33,728 bases of DNA from Betaproteobacteria bacterium. Its GTDB lineage: Bacteria; Pseudomonadota; Gammaproteobacteria; Burkholderiales; CAIKXV01. The stretch's first letter is position 1. Each line of letters starts with the position of its first letter. A model generated the notes under the pieces. That model saw nothing but the letters and a program-made list of their open reading frames with translations. It did no database searches and was not told the DNA's origin. The stretch covers positions 1-33,728 of the forward strand of contig CANHBC010000017.1 of assembly GCA_947458835.1 (NCBI GenBank). Direction: 5' to 3'. A program made the position numbers and the translations under genes. Below are positions 23,865-33,728 of the stretch, piece by piece.

Positions 23865-25280
23865 ATGTTACGAGTTTCCATCCCGCTGCGGTCGCGTGCC
23901 CTCCTGACCGGCCGGCTGTCGATGGCCGCGCTTCTGCTCGGCACGGCGCTGCTGGCCTCAGGCTCCACGGCCCGCCCCACGGTCGAGCGCGTGCTGGACA
24001 ACGGCCTGAAGGTCGTGGTGCGCGAGGACCGGCGGGCGCCGGTGGTGGCGTCCATGCTCTGGTATCGGGCAGGCAGCATCGACGAGGTGAACGGGCTGAC
24101 CGGGCTGGCGCACGTCACCGAACACATGATGTTCCGGGGTACCCGCCGGCTCGCCGACGGCGAGTTCTCGCGGCGCGTGGCCCAGCTCGGCGGCCGCGAC
24201 AACGCGTTCACCGGTCGCGACTACACCGCCTACCACCAGCAGCTCGCCGCCCGCGACCTGGCGACGGTGTTCGAGCTCGAGGCCGAGCGGATGGCCAGCC
24301 TGGTGATGCAGCCGGAGGTGTTCGCCCGCGAGATGCAGGTGGTGATGGAGGAGCGGCGCTGGCGAACCGATGATCGCCCGCGCGCGGCGCTGTTCGAGCA
24401 GCTCTACGCCACCGCGTTCACCGCGCATCCGTACCGCACGCCGGTGATCGGCTGGATGAACGACCTCGAGAACCTGACCATCGAGGACGCGCGCGAGTTC
24501 TACCGTCGCTGGTACGCACCGAACAATGCAGTGCTGGTGGTGGTCGGGGACGTCGAACCCGAGCAGGTGTTCCGCCTGGCGGCCCGGCACTTCGGGCGGG
24601 TTCCCGCGCGTACGCTGCCCCGGCGGGCGCCGCAGGTCGAGCCAGAACAGCGCGGCACGCGGCGAGTCGCCTTCCAGGGCGCTGCGCAGGGCCCGTTCCT
24701 GATGCTCGGGTTCCATGTCCCGGTGCTGCGCGATGCGGAGCGCGACTGGGAACCCTACGCGCTGGAGGTGCTCGAGGCGGTGCTCGACGCGAGCGAGGTC
24801 GCGCGCCTGCCCCGGGTGCTGGTGCGCGAATCGCGGGTGGCCGGGTCGGCCGATGCGAGCTACGAGAAGTTCCAGCGCGGCCCGGGCCTTTTCGTGATCA
24901 GTGCCGCCCCGAGCGAGGGCCGCAGCGTCGGTGAGCTCGAGGCGGCCATCCGCGCCGAGATCGGACGGCTCGCGCGCGAGGGCATCGCCGCCGACGAACT
25001 CGCACGGGCCCAGACACAGCTCGTGGCCCAGCACCTGTTCCAGCAGGATTCCATGTTCACTCAGGCGAGCCGGATCGGCCATGCCGAGATGGTCGGCCAC
25101 TCCGCGCGCGTGTTCGACCGCTTCGTGGCGCGCACGCGTGCGGTGACCGCCGAGCAGGTGCGCGAGGTCGCGCGGCGCTACCTGGTCGACGACCGCATGA
25201 CCGTCGCGGTGCTCGAGCCCACGGCGCCCGGACAGCGCAAGCCGTCGCTGCCGCCCAGGGATACGCGGCATGTGGACTGA
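23865..25280 (+). CDS. M16 family zinc metallopeptidase, catalytic partner
   Basis: A 471-residue pitrilysin/processing-peptidase family protein with an N-terminal signal peptide or anchor (about residues 10-37; alternative start ATG at 23922). The inverted zinc motif HxxEH is present as H83-VT-E86-H87, and the third ligand E162 lies 75 residues on (VVMEERRWR), as expected for HxxEH-x74-E. Four M16 half-domains are arranged as two lobes. It overlaps the next gene by 11 bases. Bacterial M16 pairs of this type act as a heterodimer in the periplasm in which only this subunit carries zinc. Substrate unknown; peptide clean-up is the usual assumption. Confidence 0.93.
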   Translation: MLRVSIPLRSRALLTGRLSMAALLLGTALLASGSTARPTVERVLDNGLKVVVREDRRAPVVASMLWYRAGSIDEVNGLTGLAHVTEHMMFRGTRRLADGEFSRRVAQLGGRDNAFTGRDYTAYHQQLAARDLATVFELEAERMASLVMQPEVFAREMQVVMEERRWRTDDRPRAALFEQLYATAFTAHPYRTPVIGWMNDLENLTIEDAREFYRRWYAPNNAVLVVVGDVEPEQVFRLAARHFGRVPARTLPRRAPQVEPEQRGTRRVAFQGAAQGPFLMLGFHVPVLRDAERDWEPYALEVLEAVLDASEVARLPRVLVRESRVAGSADASYEKFQRGPGLFVISAAPSEGRSVGELEAAIRAEIGRLAREGIAADELARAQTQLVAQHLFQQDSMFTQASRIGHAEMVGHSARVFDRFVARTRAVTAEQVREVARRYLVDDRMTVAVLEPTAPGQRKPSLPPRDTRHVD

Positions 25281-26651
25281 CCGCCCGGGCGTGGTCCCGC
25301 TGCTGCTGCGCCGGATGTTGCTGCCGCTGGCCTTCGCCGCGCAGGCGCAGGCGGCGGGCATGGCGCAGGTCCAGACATGGACGCTGGACAACGGCGCGCG
25401 CGTGATGTTCGTCGAGTCGCGGGCGCTGCCGATCCTGGATGTCGCGGTCGAGTTCCGCGCCGGCTCTGCCTTCGACCCGGCCGAACGTGCCGGCCTCGCC
25501 GCGATGACCCAGCACCTGTCGCGCTTCGGTGCCGGTGGCCTGGGCGAAGAGGACATCGCCCGCCGGCTGGGTGAGGTGGGTGCACAACTGTCCGGGCGGA
25601 TCGACGTCGACCGCGCCGGCTTCACGCTGCGCACGCTCGCCACGCGGCCGGAGCGTACGCAGGCGCTGGACATGTTCGCGCGCGTGGTCCAGCAGCCGGA
25701 CTTCCCGCTGCCGGCACTGGAGCGCGAGCGCACCCGGATTGTCACCAACCTGCGCGAGGAGGCGACCCGGCCGGCGATCGTCGCCAGCCGGCAGTTCTTC
25801 GCCGCCGCCTACGGCAGCCATCCGTACGCCTTGCGCCCGCTGGGCGATGCGGACGGCGTGCGGGCCCTCACGCGCGACACCATCGTCGACTTCCGGCGCC
25901 GGTTCTACACCGGCGTGTCGGCCGTGGTGTCGATCGTCGGCGACGTGTCGCGCGCCGAGGCCGGCGAGATCGCGCGCCAGGTGGCCGGCGCGCTGCCCGC
26001 CGGCAGCGTGCGGCCGGTACCGCCGGCAGTGCCCTCGCTGCCCGCTGCGCAGGTGCGCCGGGTGCCACATCCTTCGCTGCAGAGCCACATCCTGCTCGGC
26101 ATGCCGGCGGTGAGCCTGTCGGACCCGGACTATTTCGCGCTGCTGGTCGGCAACCACGTGCTCGGCGGCGGCGGCTTCGCCTCGCGTCTGACGGTCGAGG
26201 TGCGTGAGCGGCGCGGATTCGCCTACAGCGTGTTCAGTTCGCTGCAGCCCTGGCTGGAGCGCGGCCCGTTCCAGGTGTCGCTGCAGACGCGGCGCGACCA
26301 GACCGACGAGGCGCTGGCGGTAGCCCGCAGTGTGCTTTTCGAGTTCCTCGCCAAGGGCCCGACGGAGGCCGAACTCGCAAGTGCGCGGCGCAACCTGGTG
26401 AACGGCTTCCCGTTGCGCATCGACACCAACCGGGAACTGCTCGACCTGGTCGCGACCATCGGCTTCCACGACCTGCCGGCCGACTGGCTCGCGCAGTGGC
26501 CGAAGCGGGTCGAGCGGGTAGGCCGCGAGGACGTCCTGCGGGCCTTCCAGCGCCTGGATCCGCAGCGGCTGGTGACCGTGGTGGTCGGGGCCGCGGACGA
26601 ACCGCCGCCGGCCCCGCCGCTGCCGCACCAGCAGCAGCCGAGGCTGCGCTG

Positions 26652-26652
<1 letters not shown>
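25270..26652 (+). CDS. M16 family peptidase-like protein, non-catalytic partner
   Basis: A 460-residue homologue of the preceding protein that lacks the zinc site. Where HxxEH should stand it has AMTQHLSRFG, so the first His and the Glu are gone. It keeps the substrate-binding Arg/Tyr segment RERRGFAYSVFSSL near residue 320, typical of the inactive subunit in M16B heterodimers. The N-terminal 30 residues look like a signal peptide (LLLPLAFAAQAQAAG; several possible starts). The translation start lies inside the upstream gene and the TGA overlaps the rsmD start by one base, so stoichiometric production is likely. Confidence 0.92.
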
Positions 26653-28260
<1,608 letters not shown>

Positions 28261-28276
28261 GCGCGACCGAGCACCG

Positions 28277-29095
28277 TTAGCGCTGGCAGTTCACGCAGTA
28301 GAAGGTCGACCGGTTGGCCTGACGGATCATCCGGACCGGCGTGCCGCAGCCTGTGCAGGCTTCGCCCTGGCGGTCGTAGACCCGGAACGCGTCCTGGAAG
28401 TGGCCGGCCTGGCCACTGCTGTCCACGTAGTCGCGCAGGCTGCTGCCGCCGGCATCGATCGCGCGCGCGAGGATCGCGCGTACCTCGTCCACCAGCCGAT
28501 GCAGGCGCGCGAGCCCGACGCGCCGTGCGGGCGTGCGCGGATGGATGCCGGCGGCGAACAGCGCCTCGTTCGCGTAGATGTTGCCAACGCCGGCCACCAC
28601 GCCTGCATCCATCAGGACCAGCTTGATCGCGGCGCTGCGCCCGCGGGTGACCCGGTACAGGTAGGCCGCGTCGAACGCGTCGGTCAGTGGTTCGGGGCCG
28701 ATCGAAGCGAGCAGCGCGTGTTCCGGTTCGCCGGCGGGCAGCCAGAGCACCGCACCGAAGCGGCGCGGGTCGCGCAGGCGGATCGCCAGTCCGTTGGACA
28801 GTTCCAGGTCGACATGGTCGTGCTTCGCGAGGGGCTCGTCGCGCGGCACCACCCACAGGCGACCGGACATGCCGAGGTGGACCAGCAGCCGGCCGCGGCC
28901 TTCGCAGTCGAACAGCAGGTACTTGGCGCGCCGGTCGACGCCGTCGATGCGCGCACCGGCCACCGCGGTCTCCATGCCTGCCGTGACCGGCCAGCGCAGC
29001 GACCGGTTGCGTACCACCGCGCGCTCGATGCGCTGGCCGACCGCCCGCGCCGCCAGGCCGCGGCGGGTGGTCTCGACCTCCGGCAGTTCAGGCAT
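28277..29095 (-). CDS. mutM: Formamidopyrimidine-DNA glycosylase (Fpg/MutM)
   Basis: A 272-residue base-excision repair enzyme that removes 8-oxoguanine and cleaves the abasic site. The N-terminal PELPEVETTRRGL provides catalytic Pro2 and Glu3 after Met removal, and RAKYLLFD carries the conserved lysine. A helix-two-turn-helix with VGNIYANEALF follows. The C-terminal zinc finger has C247, C250, C267 and C270 with the DNA-contacting Arg262. The protein looks complete and active. It is the first gene of the right-hand minus-strand group but separate in function from the ABC genes upstream of it; the gap is 42 bases. Confidence 0.97.
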   Translation of the reverse strand: MPELPEVETTRRGLAARAVGQRIERAVVRNRSLRWPVTAGMETAVAGARIDGVDRRAKYLLFDCEGRGRLLVHLGMSGRLWVVPRDEPLAKHDHVDLELSNGLAIRLRDPRRFGAVLWLPAGEPEHALLASIGPEPLTDAFDAAYLYRVTRGRSAAIKLVLMDAGVVAGVGNIYANEALFAAGIHPRTPARRVGLARLHRLVDEVRAILARAIDAGGSSLRDYVDSSGQAGHFQDAFRVYDRQGEACTGCGTPVRMIRQANRSTFYCVNCQR

Positions 29096-29137
29096 GGCTG
29101 GCCTGACGCCCGTCGATCGTGCGCCGGGACCGGTCGA

Positions 29138-29983
29138 TCAGCGCCAGTTCGGCTCGAACATCCGTCGCGCGGTCTCACGCGACAGGTGGTACTGCAGGCC
29201 CTCGTCCGGGCGCAGCACGATCCAGTCGTTGCCCTCGCGCGAGGCCAGGTGCACGGTGATCGACTTGCCTTCCTTGGTGCGGACGATGGTCGCGTTCCTG
29301 CCAGGCTTGAGCTTCATGGGCTGGGTCAGCGTGCCGGAGGCGAGCTTCCATTCGTCGATGAAGCGGTTCAGGTCGTCCTGGGTCGGGGTGATCAGCGGCT
29401 TCGGGGTCACCACCCAGTTGCCGTCGACCTGCTCGACCTTGAAGCCGGGCATCTCGACGCCGACGATCTGCTGCTCCGGCGTGGTCCACAGCCGGTTGTC
29501 GGCCATGCGCTCGGGTTGCGGCGGGATAGCCTGTGCATACTGAGGGTTCACCATGTAGACCGAGTCGCCGGTCATCACGTACTGCATCTTCATCATCCGG
29601 TTGATGGTGCCGAAGGTGAAGACCTGCTGGTCGAGGGTGACGGTGGCGAACGGCGGCTCGAGCTCGAAGCGGGCGAGGTCGGTGGCGGGCAGCTTCTGGT
29701 CGCTCACTGCGCGCACGAGGTCGGCCAGGCGCCGCGCCTCGAAGTTGTCGGCACGTGCGCGGAACGGCTTCACGAGGTACCACTGCTCGCCCTCCAGCTC
29801 GAGCACCACCGGGTCGCCCTTGCGCAGCTTCACCTCGATGCGCTTGATCTCCTCCGGCTTCAGCGTCGACAGCTTGTGCTCGGTCGGCTTGGGCTCCTCG
29901 GGCTTCGGCTTGAAGTAGAGGAGGGCGCCCAGGCCGAGCACCAGCACCAGGAGTACGACGTTGATCAGCAGGGTCTTCTTCAC
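29138..29983 (-). CDS. DUF4340-domain membrane-anchored protein of a Gld-like ABC system
   Basis: A 281-residue protein with an N-terminal membrane helix (residues 4-24, LLINVVLLVLVLGLGALLYF) and a Lys/Pro/Glu-rich linker. A periplasmic part carries the repeated beta-rich DUF4340 pattern (IKRIEVKLRKGDPVVLELEGEQWYL and VEMPGFKVEQVDGNWVVTPK). DUF4340 proteins are commonly encoded beside GldG-like proteins and ABC permeases. Their role is unknown; an accessory envelope function of the exporter is inferred. It is last of four co-directional genes and starts 33 bases after the GldG-like stop. Confidence 0.86.
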   Translation of the reverse strand: MKKTLLINVVLLVLVLGLGALLYFKPKPEEPKPTEHKLSTLKPEEIKRIEVKLRKGDPVVLELEGEQWYLVKPFRARADNFEARRLADLVRAVSDQKLPATDLARFELEPPFATVTLDQQVFTFGTINRMMKMQYVMTGDSVYMVNPQYAQAIPPQPERMADNRLWTTPEQQIVGVEMPGFKVEQVDGNWVVTPKPLITPTQDDLNRFIDEWKLASGTLTQPMKLKPGRNATIVRTKEGKSITVHLASREGNDWIVLRPDEGLQYHLSRETARRMFEPNWR

Positions 29984-30016
29984 GTCCGCACCTTCATGTG
30001 GGCGCCGCTGTGGGCG

Positions 30017-31375
30017 TCACGCCTTCCGGCGGCGACGCCACCAGATCGTACCGCCAGTGACGAGGAAGGCCAGCGGCAACAGCACCAGGAAGCCGTAGAC
30101 GATGAACATCATCGAGGTGCGGTTCAGGGTGAGCGCGGCGTCCAGCGTCGAGCGCGGCTGCACGGTGATCAGGTTCTCGTCGCCCGACAGCCAGTTGATG
30201 ATGTTGATGCCGAGGTCCATGTTGCCGACCAGCCCGACGTACTGGTTCGCGAGGAAGTGGCCGGAGCCGACGATCACCACCCGCTGCGGGCGGTCGTTCA
30301 GCGTGCGCTCGAGCGCGATGCCGACGGTGACCGGGCCGGGGACATCCTTGCCCTTGTCGAAGCTGACCGACGAGGTGCCCTCGGCGATCGGGGACATCTC
30401 CAGCCAGCCGCGCGGCGCGACCTCGATCAGCGGCGTCTCGCGCCAGTCGCGGCTGCCGTCCACGCCGATCGAGCGGGCGAACGGCAGGATCGTGTTCAGC
30501 GTGAAGTTGCGTGCGATCGGATGCTGGCCGTAGCCGGTGGCCACCGCCATCGTCGGCTGCGCGTTGATCAGCTGGGCGGACGGATCGACCACCGTGCCCG
30601 GGTTGAGCACCAGCCCGAAGATGTCGGCGATCGGCTGCAGGCCGCGCAGCGGCTCCTGGTCGACCAGCCAGAACAGGCTGCCACCCTTGTCGATCCAGTC
30701 CTTGATCTTCTTGACCTCGTGCGGCAGCAGGTCGACCTTCGGGCCGGCGATGATCAGGATCTTCAGGTCGGCAGGCACTGCCTGCGCGACCGACAGGTTC
30801 AGCGGGCCGGTGGCGAAGCCCTTGTTCTCGAGCTGGCGGCCGAACAGGCCCAGGTCGTGGTTGGCCTTGCCGTCGATCACACGCTCGCCGTGGCCGTCGA
30901 GCGACATCACCATGCGCTCGGTGCCGCGCGCCAGCCGCATGATCAGGTTGGCGAAGGCCTGCTCGGTCAGCGTGTTGATGTTCTCGCTGCGATTGCCGAA
31001 CTGGACGACCATCTCGCCGTTGACGGTGACCCCGGCGGCCTGGGCCAGTTTCGGCTGCTCGCGCGGGTCGACGAACGACAGGTTGATGTCCGGCTTGAGC
31101 CGCTGGTAGGGGGCGAGGAAGTCACGCACCATCTTGCGCAGGTCTTCCTGTCCGGTCGAGTACGAGGTGACGTTGACCGGTCCCGCGAGCTGGCTGAGCA
31201 TGTCGATCGTCGGCTGCGACAGCGTATTGCGCGCGTTCAGGCTGACGTCCCATTCCTTCTTGTACTCGCGCGCGACGTACGACGCGAGGCCGGCCAGTAC
31301 CAGCACGAGGATGACGAACAGCCAGTTCTGGGCCGACAGCTTCAGTCGGAACTTGCGATCGATTTTGGTGGCCAT
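30017..31375 (-). CDS. GldG-like ABC auxiliary protein
   Basis: A 452-residue protein with one helix near the N-terminus (about 18-36), a large extracytoplasmic domain and one helix near the C-terminus (about 421-443) followed by a basic tail. The segments RNTLSQPTIDMLSQLAGPVN and LKILIIAGPKVDLLPHEVKKIKDWIDKGGSLFWL are typical of the GldG / ABC-type uncharacterised auxiliary family (PF09822). In gliding Bacteroidetes GldG works with GldA and GldF, but relatives are widespread in non-gliders. Substrate and function are unknown. A 72-base gap separates it from the permease. Confidence 0.88.
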   Translation of the reverse strand: MATKIDRKFRLKLSAQNWLFVILVLVLAGLASYVAREYKKEWDVSLNARNTLSQPTIDMLSQLAGPVNVTSYSTGQEDLRKMVRDFLAPYQRLKPDINLSFVDPREQPKLAQAAGVTVNGEMVVQFGNRSENINTLTEQAFANLIMRLARGTERMVMSLDGHGERVIDGKANHDLGLFGRQLENKGFATGPLNLSVAQAVPADLKILIIAGPKVDLLPHEVKKIKDWIDKGGSLFWLVDQEPLRGLQPIADIFGLVLNPGTVVDPSAQLINAQPTMAVATGYGQHPIARNFTLNTILPFARSIGVDGSRDWRETPLIEVAPRGWLEMSPIAEGTSSVSFDKGKDVPGPVTVGIALERTLNDRPQRVVIVGSGHFLANQYVGLVGNMDLGINIINWLSGDENLITVQPRSTLDAALTLNRTSMMFIVYGFLVLLPLAFLVTGGTIWWRRRRKA

Positions 31376-31447
31376 CAGTCTGCCTGGATCGAGGGAGTCG
31401 GTTGGCGGTGCGGGGAGGGCGGGTGGGCGCGCGCGGGGCGTGCGCGC

Positions 31448-32190
31448 TCAGCCGCCCAGCCGGTCGGAGTCGAGCCGGCGGATCGCGAGGATCAGGAACA
31501 CGGCGGTGAACACCAGCAGGAACACGATGTCGCCGGTGTCGATCAGCCCCTTGGTGAAGCTCTCGTAGCGACGGATCAGCGCGAGCATCAGGAACGGACT
31601 GTCGGGGCTGGCCTGCGACATGTTGAGCAGCCACAGGCCGAGCAGCGTGGCCAGCGTCGCCGTGGCCGCGACCACCGGCTGCGCGGTCAGCGAAGAGAAG
31701 AACACGCCGACCGCGGCAAACGCGGCGATCAGCAGCGCCAGGCCGAGCGAGAGCGTGCCGAGCAGCCCGAGGTCGAGCCGACCGCCGAGGTACATCGAGG
31801 CGGCCATCACCAGGATCAGCCCGACCGACAGCATCAGGAACGAGTACAGGCCGACGAACTTGCCGAGCACGATCTGCGTCATCGACAGCGGCGCGGAGAT
31901 CAGGAAGGTCATCGTCTGGTTGCGGCGCTCCTCGGCGATCAGGCGCATCGACAGCAGCGGCACCGCCATGATCAGGATCACCGCTGCCGCGCCGAAGATC
32001 GGCGCGACGATGATCTCGGTCACCCCGGGCGGGGTGTCCATCTGCATCAGCTGGGTCTGCACGGAGAGGTAGGCATCCAGTCGGGTCACCAGGATCCATC
32101 CCATGGTGACCTGCAGGAAGGCGAGCACCACCCAGGCGAGCGGCGACGAGAACAGCGCGCGCAGTTCCTTGCCGGCAACGGTGAAGATCA

Positions 32191-32191
<1 letters not shown>
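31448..32191 (-). CDS. ABC-2 type permease (GldF-like)
   Basis: A 247-residue integral membrane protein with six predicted helices. It has the N-terminal amphipathic stretch of ABC-2 permeases (VAGKELRALFSSPLAWVVLA) and the cytoplasmic coupling segment RLIAEERRNQTMTFLISAPL, which is close to GldF and NosY proteins. The ATG shares one base with the stop of the ATPase gene, so the two are translationally coupled parts of one transporter. The substrate cannot be inferred: a nosDFY role is not supported because no nos genes are near, and gliding is not supported because other gld genes are absent. Confidence 0.9.
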
Positions 32192-33132
<941 letters not shown>

Positions 33133-33224
33133 CGATGGGCCAGTCGTGACGGTTGCATCAGCAGGGGAAGGGGGGCGATCGGATGAATCACGGCGCGGGG
33201 CGGGTTGCGGGTCACGGCCCCGCC

Positions 33225-33259
33225 GGCATCCGGCGGCCGAACCAGCGCCGCCGGATGCC
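33225..33259. promoter_or_regulatory. 13-bp-arm inverted repeat in the ABC operon leader
   Basis: GGCATCCGGCGGC (33225-33237) and its exact reverse complement (33247-33259) are separated by 9 bases. In the minus-strand transcript it would form a strong hairpin about 95 bases before the ABC ATPase start. It could be an attenuator, a protein-binding palindrome or a repeat element. No T-run follows it. Confidence 0.55.
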
Positions 33260-33328
33260 TCACCGGCCGGACCTTTCCGCTGTCGTGGCGGCATGCGCGA
33301 CGGGCAGACAAGAACACGACCGGTCGGC

Positions 33329-33372
33329 TTGTGACGGCGCGCAAATATACCTAAACTCTTCGCAAACATGAA
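33329..33372. promoter_or_regulatory. Overlapping divergent promoter candidates
   Basis: Plus strand: TTGTGA (33329-33334), 17 bases, TAAACT (33352-33357). Minus strand: TTCATG (complement of 33367-33372), 17 bases, TATATT (complement of 33344-33349). Both have ideal spacing and moderate matches to sigma-70 boxes and lie in the only AT-rich patch of the region. If both work they overlap and would compete. Confidence 0.45.
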
Positions 33373-33534
33373 CATTTTCGGAAACTGCGCTCATCGCCCT
33401 GCCGCCGGTGCCCCGCCGGCCGGAAGATGCGGCAGGCCGGCCAGCCCGATTCCAGTCACCGCCCCAGGGGTACCGCTTTGACCTGCAAACCCCGCTTCGG
33501 TTCCGGCGCTTCCGTTGCAGCCGGCACGGCCGGC

Positions 33535-33728
33535 ATGCGCCCGTCCAGCCGGCTGCGCCCGGCCGTGGCGGCCGTGCTGCTCGGCGGAGCGATGCTGTCG
33601 CCCGGCTTCGGAGCGGCGAGTCCGGTGCCGCCGGAACCCTCAGCGCGTGCCTGGTTCGATCGGGTCGCGGCCGGTCCGTTCGCGCCCCTGGTCGATGGCG
33701 TGGCGCAGGCACGCAAGCCGGCGCCGCC
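33535..33728 (+). CDS. Secreted protein, N-terminal part (cut by window edge)
   Basis: An open frame that runs off the window. From the ATG at 33535 it encodes a clear signal peptide (RPSSRLRPAVAAVLLGGAML, then SPGFGAA, cleavage near residue 27-28) followed by a Pro/Ala-rich start of a mature domain (ARAWFDRVAAGPFAPLVDGV). A TTG at 33478 in the same frame has AGGGG 7 bases upstream and would add 19 residues. The ATG is preferred because it gives a normal signal peptide, although it lacks a ribosome site. I do not recognise the family from 64 residues. It is divergent from the Gld-like ABC operon. Confidence 0.5.
   Translation, partial: MRPSSRLRPAVAAVLLGGAMLSPGFGAASPVPPEPSARAWFDRVAAGPFAPLVDGVAQARKPAP

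Larger units (their letters stand above)
33133..33534. other. Divergent intergenic region, about 400 bases
   Basis: There is no convincing gene here. It holds a 13-bp-arm inverted repeat (33225-33259), an AT-richer patch with opposing promoter-like boxes (33329-33372) and the start region of the edge gene. It separates the Gld-like ABC operon (minus) from a secreted-protein gene (plus). Confidence 0.6.

Noticed and set aside
23958-25748. 596-codon minus-strand frame opposite the M16 peptidases
   Set aside because: Antisense to genes with an intact zinc motif; composition is typical of a shadow frame.

Overview
The window is very GC-rich (by eye about two-thirds G+C or more, with G or C in most third codon positions). 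It reads as the chromosome of a betaproteobacterium, probably of the order Burkholderiales. Two things point there: the gene order of the conserved blocks (cta cytochrome oxidase genes, then rpoH-ftsX-ftsE-ftsY, a pair of M16 peptidases, rsmD-coaD-ferredoxin), and the abundance of Bug/TctC-type periplasmic receptors. No tRNA, rRNA, CRISPR array or insertion sequence was seen.

Layout. (1) 1-116: an N-terminal fragment of a DEAD-box RNA helicase that stops inside the P-loop. (2) 195-7451: assembly and structural genes for an aa3-type cytochrome c oxidase: ctaD, a 49-residue assembly protein, ctaG, ctaE, a DUF2909 twin-TM protein on the other strand, SURF1, a SCO-like CxxxC membrane protein, ctaA and ctaB. 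Subunit II (ctaC) is not next to ctaD. (3) 7452-19983: a metabolic block of about 12.5 kb with six Bug/TctC receptors, an MmgE/PrpD protein, an SMP-30-like lactonase, an ACMSD-like amidohydrolase, a 3-carboxymuconate-cycloisomerase-like lyase and a Gfo/Idh/MocA oxidoreductase. They form divergent and convergent mini-operons, and no TctA/TctB permease is present. (4) 19924-19978: a perfect 26-bp-arm palindrome. (5) 19984-23810 (minus strand): ftsY-ftsE-ftsX and rpoH, with a CIRCE operator (HrcA site) and a leader hairpin ahead of rpoH. (6) 23865-28260 (plus strand): two M16 peptidase genes (active plus inactive partner), rsmD, coaD and a YfhL-type ferredoxin. (7) 28277-33132 (minus strand): mutM and a four-gene Gld-like ABC exporter cluster. 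(8) 33133-33728: a divergent promoter region with a long inverted repeat and the start of a secreted protein cut by the window edge.

How the genes work together. The oxidase block supplies two catalytic subunits (I and III), copper delivery (CtaG, SCO-like), heme A synthesis (CtaB makes heme O, CtaA oxidises it to heme A) and assembly (SURF1). The metabolic block looks like solute-binding receptors paired with enzymes for organic or aromatic acids. It sits where, from memory, related genomes have ctaB-sco-rpoH, so it looks like an insertion between two core blocks. The ftsYEX-rpoH block couples the SRP receptor and the division ABC complex to the heat-shock sigma factor.

Most worth a second look: the inserted block of receptor/enzyme units, the very long perfect palindrome at its right border, the CIRCE site that would put sigma-32 under HrcA, and the helicase remnant where ctaC might be expected.
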